64,000 nucleotides of DNA, taken from Miscanthus floridulus. Lineage: Eukaryota; Streptophyta; Magnoliopsida; Poales; Poaceae. A program made the position numbers and the translations under genes. The DNA lies in NCBI RefSeq assembly GCF_019320115.1, contig NC_089587.1:107185158-107249157 (forward strand). The letters are read 5' to 3'. Positions 44,231-53,940 of this stretch are shown here, in pieces. A model generated the notes under the pieces. That model did not search any database. It had not been told where the DNA came from and saw nothing but the letters and a program-made list of their open reading frames with translations. Numbering within the stretch: the stretch's first letter is position 1; each line of letters begins with the position of its first letter.

Positions 44231-46708
44231 GTTACCGATCTGTTCTTCGGCGATGGGATAATAGGCGATGATGAGTCATGGTTGTGACACGATCGTGGTT
44301 AGTTTTAGCTGTAGACTACTAAGAGCATATGTTCATATTATATGTATATATAATATGTTTAATGCAAAGTCTAATAATAAGTCCACATACAACAAAGTCT
44401 AATAATAGCATATGTTCACCTAGAACAAATTCATTGTTTGAGTGACCACATACAACAAAGTCCACCTACTGTTCTACAAAACTAAGCCTACATCAACTTT
44501 CAAATAAGAAAAGCAATGACCATAGCCATAAATAAAAGCATGATATCTTTCTAAGACCAAGGAGCAATTCTTCTAATCTTCACATCTCTGGTGGGTGGCT
44601 TCTCTTCAATCTCCAGTGCCGGCAGATGGCCATGGTTTGCATTCATTGGACCATAGTAGGCTGATTGCCCATGGTTTGCAATGTAGGCCAGATGACTATA
44701 GTAGGCCCTCAAAACTTCAGCTTTTGTGTAAATTACTAGGGTAGCGATTGACTTGAGCATAGCAATCTTCCCAGGTTTGATAAATCCCAGGCACGTGACC
44801 AACATGCACTACATACCATATCATGGTTGCCTATACATTTAAGTAAATTAGGTTGTCATTCAAACATGATGTATTAGAATATTAAGTTCACATACAACTA
44901 ATGAACAAATATTATCTAGATAAAGAGGCATGGAGCAAGCTACATTGTGAGAGGAGGTACTTGCAGTATCTAACAAATTAAATTATTCTTCATGATTTTA
45001 GCATAAAAAAACTTGTCCAACACCGGTTGAGATGGTTTGGACATGTCCAACGAAGACCTCCGGAGGCACCGATGCGTAGTGGAATTCTAAGCCAGGATAG
45101 TAACATGAAGAGAGACAGAGGAAGACCGAAGTTGACTTGGGTAGAGGCAATAAAAGAAGACTTGAAAGGATAGAATATACCCAAAGACTTAGCCTTAGAT
45201 AGAAGTGCTTGGAAAATAGCTAGTCACGTGCCTAGACCTTGATTGCCTCTATTGGGTTTCAACTCTAGCCTACCCCAATTTGTTTGGGACTTAAAGACTT
45301 TGTTGTTGTTGTTGTTGTTGTAACAAAGACTTTCTCGTCTAAAAAGTTAAAACAGTCATTTAAAATGCCAACATTCAACACAAAACATGATTCATGAACA
45401 TAAAGGGCAACTGTCGTAGCAAGTTAGCAACCACTAAAAAAATCAGAGATCATATATGACCAATAATGATTCACCCACCAATATGATTAAGTATGATTTC
45501 TAACAATGCAATCATGGCAGGCTACTAAATGCAAGCATAAATGCAGATACCAACATCTGGTTAAGCTCATTCTAATTGCAAGCTTTTATAGGTTGTATAC
45601 TGATGCACAATACCAAAATTATATGTGAACCATGGAGTACACCATGCTACCATAGTTCTAGCAAATATCACACTAAAAGTGAAGTTACCAAATACCAAGC
45701 ACATACCACTCAACATGGCCAATTTAAATAGTTGCTTCCTAAAGGCTAGATCATGCCATCAAGTTAAGTTGCCAAGCAAAAACTGGCACTCTTAAACATT
45801 GCAATACCATAATAAGAACGCCATTTATGTGTATAGTAATTGTGCCATCTTATTGAACCCTCATATCTGAATGATAAATTTTACAACATGATTATAAGTA
45901 TATGACAGTGAATGTACAGAGTTTGACCACATTAGGTACTTTTGCTAGTACTACTGCAATGGATTGGCCTAACATTTTCCCCGCTAAGTAACTGTAGTTC
46001 TTCTCATAAGTTGGCTCTCAAAAAAATTTAATACTAGCAAAGCAGGCGTAAAGGTATTGATCAAGCTTCTAGATAATTTTAGATAGAGTACAGAAATAGA
46101 TCACACCTGCATGCTCAGTTCCACACTAGTAAACCATGATACTATAATTTTGCCTTGAAAACCTCCCAATGCCCACCCCTAAAGTCCCTTTGGCCCCAAC
46201 ACGCCAAATGCCACACGAATCATGAGTCAATGCAGGAGAGGACCTACCAAATCCTGGCCGCCGCCACGCACTCACCGTGGAGCATTTCATCAAACACATA
46301 GTGGGTGGTGAGCCACGCACTCACCGTGGGGGGTAGGGAAGCAACTGTCCGTGCGCTCCTGAAGGCCTTAGCGGTGGGAGTGTAGGCGTGGAGGAGGAGG
46401 GGCACGGCCGGCGTTGTGGACGAGGAACGAGGGCATGGATGGTGTGGTGCTCCTGCGTGGGGTGGTGGACGGCATCGCCGGCGCTGGCACGGGACTAATG
46501 GGGATACATCGAGGGGACGCACATGCATCGACGTCGAAGAAGAGGAGCGCAGGGGTGGGAACGGCGGCGTGGGGGTTGGTGGACGGGTGCATGGGGGTGT
46601 GCATCGGCGTGGGGTGGTGCACTGGTGGCATGGGGGGAGGGGTTGGCGCGGGGTTGAAATCACTTTGGAAAATTTCACCCCGCGCCTTGTTTTTATCCCA
46701 ATGGTTCA
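44231..46708. other. CACTA interior without a recognised gene
   Basis: Mostly AT-rich sequence. A minus-strand frame at 44805-44551 (84 residues, ...LRAYYSHLAYIANHGQSAYYGP...) looks non-random but belongs to no family I know. A GC-rich island at 46250-46680 may be a promoter or first-exon region of the minus-strand gene; the proline-rich frames in it on both strands are not convincing. An RTE LINE fragment sits at 45005-45330. Confidence 0.45.
45005..45330 (+). mobile_element. RTE-type LINE, 5'-truncated 3' end
   Basis: Translates as [26 protein letters not shown]...[18 protein letters not shown], one TAG in place of Trp, ending SHVPRP and TGA at 45240-45242, then about 80 bp of 3' UTR and a (TTG)n tail. 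It matches the 3' end of the long copy at 58998-62115. A short TTG-rich tail with extreme 5' truncation is typical of RTE insertions. Confidence 0.8.
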
Positions 46709-46840
46709 TCATTGTCGGTTGTAAGGTCTAAACCGACAGTGATGAGGCAACATCACTGCCGGGCCATTTCTGGAACCGGTAGTGATATGGGTGTAGCGGT
46801 TACGGGTTACGTAGCATATCTTTTCCCTTTCTCTCGAAAT

Positions 46841-46919
46841 CCTCCGACTAGCTCAACGGTTAAGACAGCGCAATATAGTCCCCGAGACCCGTGTTTGAGT
46901 CCTAGGCAGCCTAATTTTT
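46841..46919 (+). other. tRNA-like unit 1 (pol III A and B box, T-run)
   Basis: TAGCTCAACGG at 46849-46859 fits the A-box consensus TRGYNNARNNG exactly. GTTTGAGTCC about 45 bp later fits the B box with one mismatch, and a run of six T follows, as for pol III termination. The stems do not pair well enough for a functional tRNA. It is homologous to the next unit at 46988. Confidence 0.45.
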
Positions 46920-46987
46920 TGGTTTAATTTTATAAATTATTAAGCGCTATAAAAGGTCAAAAAGAAAAAAAAATTAGCCTAGTCACA

Positions 46988-47083
46988 CCTCCTATACTAG
47001 CGCAGCGGTTAAGACTCAGAACTCTTCTCCCCGAGACCCGAGCTCGAACCCGAGGGCTGGCACAATTCTTTTAATTTTTTATA
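46988..47083 (+). other. tRNA-like unit 2
   Basis: TAGCGCAGCGG fits the A box and GCTCGAACCC the B box with one mismatch, followed by T-rich sequence. It shares the frame CCTCC...TAGC.CA.CGGTTAAGAC...CCCCGAGACCCG with unit 1, so the pair is a diverged tandem duplication. It is possibly SINE-derived or a captured tRNA-like promoter. Confidence 0.45.
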
Positions 47084-47224
47084 AATCACTGCCGGTTTTC
47101 AAAATGAACCGACGGTGAGAACCAGCATCACTGTCGGTTTTGTCTCATCACTGTCGGTTTTTTGAAACCGATAATGATGTTTATATATATATATAAAAAA
47201 TTCTTTTTATATACTGAATAAATA

Positions 47225-48165
47225 GAAGCATATGTATTCCTATGTCAAAATGGCTTAAAATTTTTTTGGGCAAGCATATACACCCAAATTAAGACCCCAC
47301 ACAGGATCTTAAGTTTTTCTTATTAGTTTTTTTTTATTATATTTTTCTGTGTGCTGAATGAGACAAAATAGGGTGAATTACATCTTAGACCCAATATATT
47401 TTTTTATTGACCTCCACAAAATTCTTATCCCTAGGGTACATGAGAGTCTGTGTAAAAGTTTGGCACTATTCTGGATCTTTTCGTGGGTAGACTCGGTTCA
47501 ACCTATAATTAATCGGTAGCGTCGCACAGAAATTCAATTAAACCTCAAAAGGTAGCAAACCATCTCTGAAAAATCCCAAACTTGATGTTTCCTTCACCCA
47601 TGGTATGTGCAAGCCTAAGAAAAAGTTTAAGACCAATACGACACTAGAATGCATATGAACCATAGAAACCTTGATAACCTATGTGTATAGTCATGGTTCG
47701 ATCAAAGAGCTCATGTACCTCTGTGAAGCATGTATACTCCGTCTATGTTGAAATGGCTTGAATTTTTTTTTGGCAAGCATGTATACCCAAATTAAGGCCC
47801 CACACAAGATCTTAGGTTTTTCTGATCATTTTTTTATTAATATATTTTTCTCTATGCTGAATGAGACAAAAGAGGGTGAATTACATCTTGGACTTAATAG
47901 ATTTTTTTATCGACCTCCACAAAATTCTTATCCCTAGGGCGCATTAGAGCCCGTGTAAAATTTTGGCACCATTTTGGATCTTTTCATGGGTAGACTTAGT
48001 TCAACCTATAATTAATCAGTGTCGTCGCGCGAAAATTCAATTAAACCTCAGAAAGTAGCAAACCATCTCCAGAAAATCCTAAACTTGGTGTTTCCTTAAC
48101 CTATGTCACATGCAAGCTTGAGAATAATTTTGAGACCAATGCGACATCGAAATGTATATTTCTAG
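47225..48165 (+). repeat. Diverged tandem duplication, unit about 500 bp
   Basis: The first copy (about 47225-47735) and second (about 47740-48165) share TATGTYRAAATGGCTT..AATTTTTTT, CACCCAAATTAAGRCCCCACACA, GAATGAGACAAAA.AGGGTGAATTACATCTT and CCTATAATTAATC in order. No coding potential is seen. It directly follows the CACTA right end. Confidence 0.8.
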
Positions 48166-48289
48166 TTACCCAACAAATGTTACACGAATTACATACATGG
48201 CAATAATTAAACACACAAGTCGTACAAATTAAAATTAGAACCCAATTAAACTAGCAAACCTAACTAAATAAATATTAATTACTATTGGA

Positions 48290-49290
48290 ATCACTACCGG
48301 GATCGATCGGACCACGCACACTAACATGCCTCTATAGCCATATATGGTAATTGATGTAAGGGGTTATGTATCCGCTTGTATCGATGAAGGTCAATGCCCG
48401 TATAAATGCACTCTCTCGTACCTCACAACACCAAAAGAATAGTCGGCCATAGATGTAACCTACTGAGCGACCACTGCCCCTAATAGTAATCATTATGCAG
48501 TACTGGCGTCCTTCTATAGTGAGTTGGCCGAGGTTTCCATTGCAGAAGTCTCAATCATACCTGAGTTACTCCGTAGCTTGGTCTAGAACGGTCCACAAGC
48601 TACATGCAGCATAGGTAAGGTCCTGGAGCGCAATCTGCATGTGGAGAAAAAGAAAAAAAAATTAGAGAATGTTATTACAATAATAAATAACAAATAACCA
48701 TGACTCAGGTATAAGTGGTCATTTTACCATATCCGCATGGTTGTAGCTTGCAAACCATTTGCTTGCTTGTGGGACGGGGATATCATCAGCATTCAAAGCA
48801 AGTGCCTTGAAGTGCGAGAAATCAGGCACATCATAGCAAACATATCGAAGTGCCTCTAAACAAAAGCGCACGACACTAAATTGGGCGCTTATCATGTTCG
48901 GGCTCTATCTTCCCATCTCGTGGATATGGTTTTGACGATTTGCACCGCTCAAAGGGATGGAAAAACTAAGTTCATACGTCCATAGCCGACCACTTGCATT
49001 AGATGCCGTGTTCTCGACGATGTTCGAGATAAAAAAACCAGCTAAGTGTTGTTCGCAACCAATCTATTGGGGATATAGTCTGCGACATATATGTATGCAA
49101 TAATAATATTAAACTAATTACACTTATTTATTAGCATAAAAAAACAAAAGATGTTGAAAAATATTTCATACAATAGTTGGAACAGGGAATCATGGAATGG
49201 CCACATTAGGAGCGAATGGCTCATCGCCAGGGTGGAAATCTGGTTCTTGTGGTGGGGGGGGGGGTCCGTTGTTCATACCACCTGATCGAT
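48290..49290 (-). pseudogene. Multi-exon pseudogene of unrecognised family
   Basis: Three minus-strand blocks join sensibly. Block 1 (about 49280-49178): proline run, then QEPDFHPGDEPFAPNVAIP, a stop, FPVPTIV. Block 2 (about 49079-48728): DYIPNRLVANNT, after a stop and frame change NIVENTASNASGRLWTYELSFSIPLSGANRQNHIHEMG, then SAQFSVVRFCLEALRYVCYDVPDFSHFKALALNADD...KWFASYNHADM. A 93-bp GT-AG intron (48727-48635) leads in frame to block 3: IALQDLTYAACSLWTVLDQATE, a stop, then GNLGQLTIEGRQYCIMITIRGSGRSVGYI...ESAFIRALTFIDTSGYITP. Preserved intron phase with several stops indicates a decayed host gene or captured gene fragment. I do not recognise the family. Confidence 0.5.
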
Positions 49291-50754
49291 AAAATGCAAA
49301 AAAATATGAACATAAAATATATGCACAAAAAATTCTTCCAAGTAAAATGTGGCAACATAATTAAATATAGATCGAATGCAAGGAATAACCACTTTCCATC
49401 TCTAGTGTGATTCCCTCGAGCATCCACTTTCCATCTCATCGTCTTCCATATGATGAATAATGGTCATCTCCATGTGTGGCCAACCTTGCCACTTCACCGT
49501 TGTTCGCACTGAAAATCCATCTTCACTCCATAAAGCCACTTGATATCTTCACATATCACCTTCACTTGGCTTGATATTCATGAAATGATATGGTCCTGTT
49601 CATAGCTTCACATGGCTTTCATAGTCCATCAACCTTAGCCTTGCCCGCTCTTCTCCATTGCCTTGGTCCATCGGTGACAAGCCCTCTACTTGCACTTCAC
49701 CATCTCGATGGCCCGTCGGGTCCCAGGCCTCTAACTTACCCTTTACCCTTGCACACGGTCCATCGTAGCCAAGCCTTTCCTTGATCTTCACCATCTTGTC
49801 ATATGAGACTATGTCATGTCCCATATTCAATATGCTTCTCCTCATATTGATCTTCACTTCAACTTTCCATGATTTGCCATCTCAACACATGCACATGTCA
49901 TCTATCCTCCATGGCCTTCATGTCTTGCTCAACCTAGCTTGTGGAATAACCCCATTCTCATCTCTCATGAAACCTCATTAGTCCACCTAACGTTGTCACT
50001 CAATTACCAAAACCAAATCAGGACTTTCAAACTACTCCTTTTTGGTAATTGATGATAACTCTACAAAGATAAAGAATAATTTAAAATTCCAAGCTAGCAC
50101 TTCACCCGCAAGTAAATATCTAACTTGGTTCAAATTTTGCTACATTTATCCATAGCATGAATAACATGATATAAGTTGGATAAATTTCACAAACCCAACT
50201 TAGTAGTGATAACTCTCCATACATATGTGCTCAGATGGTTTGGCTTCGTGTTTGCACATATGCATAAATATGATATTTGTGGGAAAATTACCACTACTAA
50301 GTCATACTAAGGTATATATATGATATAAAATATACCTTTGTAGTGTGTTCCTTAACATCATCATGGCTAGGTAGACACTAGATACCTCATGAGATCAACA
50401 TTAAAAGTATAGGCTCTAGTTACCACTTGAAAGCTACTAACTAATTCTATTTCTAGGATGTAGGAATTAATTGATGGCTGCATGCTTCTAATTTTTATGA
50501 GATTTTTATGATGTAGGAGTATCTCTATATTTTATCTATTATGACGACGTTTACCGTGGAGGTTCTAAAAGAGTCTCGAGTAGTGAGATTGTATTTGCAT
50601 GCCATAAATTTTCACCTCTAAGCTCCAAACGGGTGCATTTGTGTTACATAATGGAAACATAAGAATAATTTTCTGATACCAAAATATTATTTTTGGACAC
50701 CCCCTTTGGTAATAAAGAATTCAGTAGTGTTGTTTTGGAAACACTAAGGTAGTA
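49291..50754. other. Unassigned sequence
   Basis: 49440-50000 is CT-rich and reads like the transcribed part of an unidentified repeat. 50040-50750 is AT-rich. I see no gene, terminal repeat or RNA. The short frames in it are chance. Confidence 0.5.
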
Positions 50755-51001
50755 CTCCCTTCGTTCACAAAAGAATATAATTCTCGTTTTTTGAAAAGTC
50801 AAATAATTTAAACTTTTATCAAATTTATATAAAAATACTAACACTCATGATACAAAATAAAAATCATTAGATTAGTTATAAAATATATTTTTATAATAAA
50901 TTTATTTAGAGATATAAATATTAATTCTATTTACCATAAATTTGGTCAAACTTGAGTTAGTTTGACTAGCACGGATCCTATAATTGTATTCTTTCATGGA
51001 G
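50755..51001 (+). mobile_element. Stowaway-like MITE
   Basis: 247 bp, AT-rich, beginning CTCCCTTCGTTCACAAA and ending with the inverted TTCTTTCATGGAG, flanked by TA on both sides (50753-50754 and 51002-51003). The CTCCCTYCGTYC end and TA target are diagnostic of Stowaway (Tc1/mariner-related) MITEs. Confidence 0.85.
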
Positions 51002-51750
51002 TATAAAAAATAAAGTTTCAATCATATGTATAAAACAATTCTAGTTCGATATATGTCTCGATCAATCCATCTATCACATCAGCAGCAAATCCTTGAAGCG
51101 GGAATGGTTCCAACCACGTCGGCGTCGCCGGAAAGCCATCCCTACCACCGCAGGTGTCTCTCCGCGCATGCACCCGGCTGATCAGGTTTCTGCCGTTGGC
51201 AATCATGGCGTGCGCTGAGGTCTACCGTACCCGGCCTCTTCGTCCCTATCCACCAACCAACCACACGTACAAGCGGCGGGAGCGCTCGCCCGAGTGTGTG
51301 ACGCACGTTCCCCTGAGATTACCGGCCACGTGCTCCCGGCCGCCATCCCGACATGCCGCGCTGTCGCCGGCGCGCCTCCTCAGATGCGGGAAGGGCCGCC
51401 CGCGCGGTTGGTCTGACCGCCCATGCAAGGGAGCAGCTGGCTAGCTTGCTAGGACGACGCAGGCATGTGAAGAGGCAGCCTTGTTACGCCGTCGCCTGAT
51501 GGCTAGCGAGTCCACTACTTGCCTGCTTGTCGTCCATGCAGAGCTCCACGTCCCATCGCTCCATCTGTGAACAGCCAGCTCGATACTGCTTGAAAGCACC
51601 AAGAGGCACCCAGATTTATTTGCCCAATTGGGCTATGTTGTTGCGGGTTTGTTGGATCTCTTGCAGATCTCCCGTGGATAGATGCAAGATCAGTATTTCA
51701 TTTCCAGCTGCCAGATATGGTACTATTAAACGGTACTCTTAATCGGAAAT
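51002..51750. other. Unassigned, GC-rich in the middle
   Basis: 51100-51480 is GC-rich with many CG dinucleotides, unlike the surrounding DNA, and could be a relic of a gene or promoter. The frames at 51154-51444 and 51246-51428 overlap on opposite strands and show no recognisable domain. No function is assigned. Confidence 0.4.
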
Positions 51751-51868
51751 TGTATGTATGTATGTATGTATGTATGTATGTATGTATGTATGTATGTATG
51801 TATGTATGTATGTATGTATGTATGTATGTATGTATGTATGTATGTATGTATGTATGTATGTATGTATG

Positions 51869-51899
<31 letters not shown>
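51751..51899 (+). repeat. (TGTA)n microsatellite, about 37 units
   Basis: 149 bp of TGTA repeat with one 2-bp slip near 51870. The poly-(Cys-Met-Tyr-Val) and poly-(His-Thr-Tyr-Ile) frames over it are artefacts. An array this long and pure is likely to vary in length. Confidence 0.97.
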
Positions 51900-52068
51900 C
51901 GTAGTAGCTAGGTAGTTGAGCAGGTCTACTATGTTTTGGATCAGAAATAATGCAGCCATTATATATGTGTTTGTCTATCAGCTGATGATGCACTCTGACT
52001 CGACTTTGCTGATTTCTTCACCATTATCAATCTTGATGAAGATGAAGTGTTCCGATGCTAACGAGTTA
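51900..52068. other. Short spacer
   Basis: Unassigned sequence between the microsatellite and a MITE. Confidence 0.5.
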
Positions 52069-52224
52069 CTCCCTACGTTCCAATTTATAGGTCGCTTTAG
52101 CATTTCTACATACACAACTTTTATTATGTATTTAGATATACCGTATATCTAGGTGCATAGAAAAAAAAAACTATATACCTAGAAACACTAAATTAAAAGA
52201 CCTATAATTTAGGATAGAGGGTGG
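52069..52224 (+). mobile_element. Stowaway-like MITE, short
   Basis: 156 bp starting CTCCCTACGTTCCAATTTATAGGTC and ending with the inverse GACCTATAATTTAGGATAGAGGG, with TA on each side. The inverted ends pair over more than 20 bp with few mismatches. Confidence 0.8.
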
Positions 52225-52927
52225 TACATACATGAATGTTCAACCCTCGGGTCGGTAATTATTAGACAGCGATCGGCAGTAGAACATCCATATGTACAAA
52301 TCCTGCATGTGCAAACGTGGATGTGCGGTATATTTGCGTACATAATTAGCTACCAAGAGTGCGCTGGTAAATAGGGCGGCAAACGTCATCATCTCATTTT
52401 AAATTTTAACCATACTCACTCTTCACGGGATTATAAATACTGCTGCTTAAACTTTACAGGTTTTATTATTATATTAGTCTACTTCAACTATAAAGGGCAT
52501 AAAATCGGGATAAAACATATAATGCTCCAAACAGAATAATAACATGAGCATGTTATTCTTTGTTTAAATTCTCTAAAGGTTGAAAGCTAGTTAACTATAT
52601 AATGTGCGATTGTGTATCAACAAATTGTTAGGAAATCCATTAAGCTCAACAGCATGCCCCACCGTACAATGTATTTATACATTTTAAACTTTATTGTTCA
52701 TGCTAAGCGCCACTCTCTATTATCAAAGTAGCCCAATGTTTGAAGGTACTAAACCTACATGAAATTAGGCCATAACATGTTAGTGAAGAATAGCTCCGTA
52801 CGTTGACTGCAACAGCTTCATGTTACTTAGTCACAGCTAGGGATGGCAGAGGGTCGAGACTAAAGTGCCGAAGTGTAAATATCCACCTGTGAAACGTTGC
52901 CTAATAGATAAAATTTTATACCACACC
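52225..52927. other. Unassigned AT-rich sequence
   Basis: No coding frame of interest. A TATA-like TTATAAATACTG is present near 52429 but nothing downstream supports a promoter. Confidence 0.45.
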
Positions 52928-53164
52928 TTTTTTTAGAGAACAGGAGGGATCAGAGGCTGATCCCTACTTGAGCATATATTAATTGAAAAATAGGAAACAA
53001 ACAATAGAGTACAAAGGGAGTACAAAAGGAGAACAGAGCAGGTTCAAGAGACAAAGAAGGCGAGGAACAAAATAAGGCAGATTACACAAGTTGCTCTAGC
53101 CATAAAACAATTGAAGGGAAGTATTTCTTCTTCGCGCGAAGGATAACTAGACCGAAGACACTAA

Positions 53165-53316
53165 GGGCTCGTTCGCTAGTTTGGACGGGTTCAGCCAGCC
53201 GGCTGGTTCCCCTCACGCGTTATTGTTCATCAAACCAGCCGAACAGTGTTTTTCTCTCACAACAAACCAGCCGGAACAGTATTTTTCAGCCAAGTTTCAG
53301 ACCAGCGAACGGGGCC
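53165..53316 (+). mobile_element. MITE with TAA duplication in the LINE 3' UTR
   Basis: 152 bp from GGGCTCGTTCGCTAG to CAGCGAACGGGGCC, inverted at the ends, flanked by TAA at 53162-53164 and 53317-53319. A 3-bp TAA target and these ends suggest a PIF/Harbinger-related MITE. It shares its interior with the one at 27171-27287. Confidence 0.8.
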
Positions 53317-53416
53317 TAAGGAAGCAATGCTTGCAGCGGTCCACACTAACAGCCTCATTTCTGAATATAAGATTATTTCTAACAGTCCAAATGCTCCAGC
53401 ACATTAGTACTATGAT

Positions 53417-53850
53417 CTACATGAAGAAAGATACACCAAGCTGGGTTTTGAAACTCTCAAGGATTTCCAAAGGTTGAGCTGCAGTAGGCACTTGAATACC
53501 TACCAGATTCCAGCAATCTCTGGCAAAGCTGCAGTGCAAGAAAAGATGTTCTACCATTTCCTCAAAGGCCTCGTTGCACAAAACACAATCATACGACTGA
53601 AGATGCATATGTTTCCTTCTCAGAATATTCCTAGTACTGAGCATATCTTGCACCGACAACCAAAAAAAGACTTTGTGTTTGTGCTGGCAAGAAGACTTCC
53701 AAATCCATTTGAATGCAGGGTGAGTCCAGGTCTGCCCCATCAGATGTTTGTATGCTTTTGAAGACGAGTAGGTGCTTCTGTTCCAGGCAGGTTCAGTAAA
53801 GAGTGCTCCAAGACAAGCCACTGCTCCAAAGCTTCAACTGACAAAGGAAG
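53417..53850 (-). pseudogene. C-terminal zf-RVT part of the L1 LINE
   Basis: FKWIWKSSCQHKHKVFFWLSVQDMLSTRNILRRK...YDCVLCNEAFEEMVEHLFLHCSFARDCWN is the zinc-binding C-terminal domain (zf-RVT) of plant L1 polyproteins, with the C..C...H...C pattern complete. It is separated from the RT part by the internal deletion and a frame change. Confidence 0.8.
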
Positions 53851-53940
53851 GTACAAGTGGCAACATCCATCTGATTTCTAGTCTGAAGGAGAGACAGGAT
53901 AGGTTTTTTGGCAAATGAAAATAACTCAGGGTACTGAAGT

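Larger units (their letters stand above)
40375..47175 (+). mobile_element. CACTA element body with right terminus, left end deleted
   Basis: From the unit 3 deletion point the element runs through the Ulp1-like gene (minus strand), its N-terminal Transposase_24-like region, an unassigned region with a LINE fragment, and right sub-terminal repeats ending at a decayed inverted terminus (CCGATAATG, the inverse of CATTATCGG). No TNPD/TNP2-type transposase was found, so it is probably non-autonomous. CACTA elements with Ulp1-like second genes are known in plants. Confidence 0.65.
46709..47175 (+). repeat. CACTA sub-terminal repeats, right side
   Basis: CATCACTGYCGGTTTT and inverse AAACCGACAGTGATG motifs recur at 46709-46790 and 47085-47175. 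They match the left-arm repeats and end in a decayed terminus. Two tRNA-like units lie between the two clusters. Confidence 0.7.

Noticed and set aside
46368..46731. Glycine- or proline-rich frames in a GC-rich island
   Set aside because: Overlapping frames on both strands without domain features; composition alone explains them.
46841..47062. Two functional tRNA genes
   Set aside because: A and B boxes are present but acceptor and T stems do not pair properly; listed as tRNA-like only.
51717..51993. Frames of repeated Cys-Met-Tyr-Val or His-Thr-Tyr-Ile
   Set aside because: Direct translation of the TGTA microsatellite.
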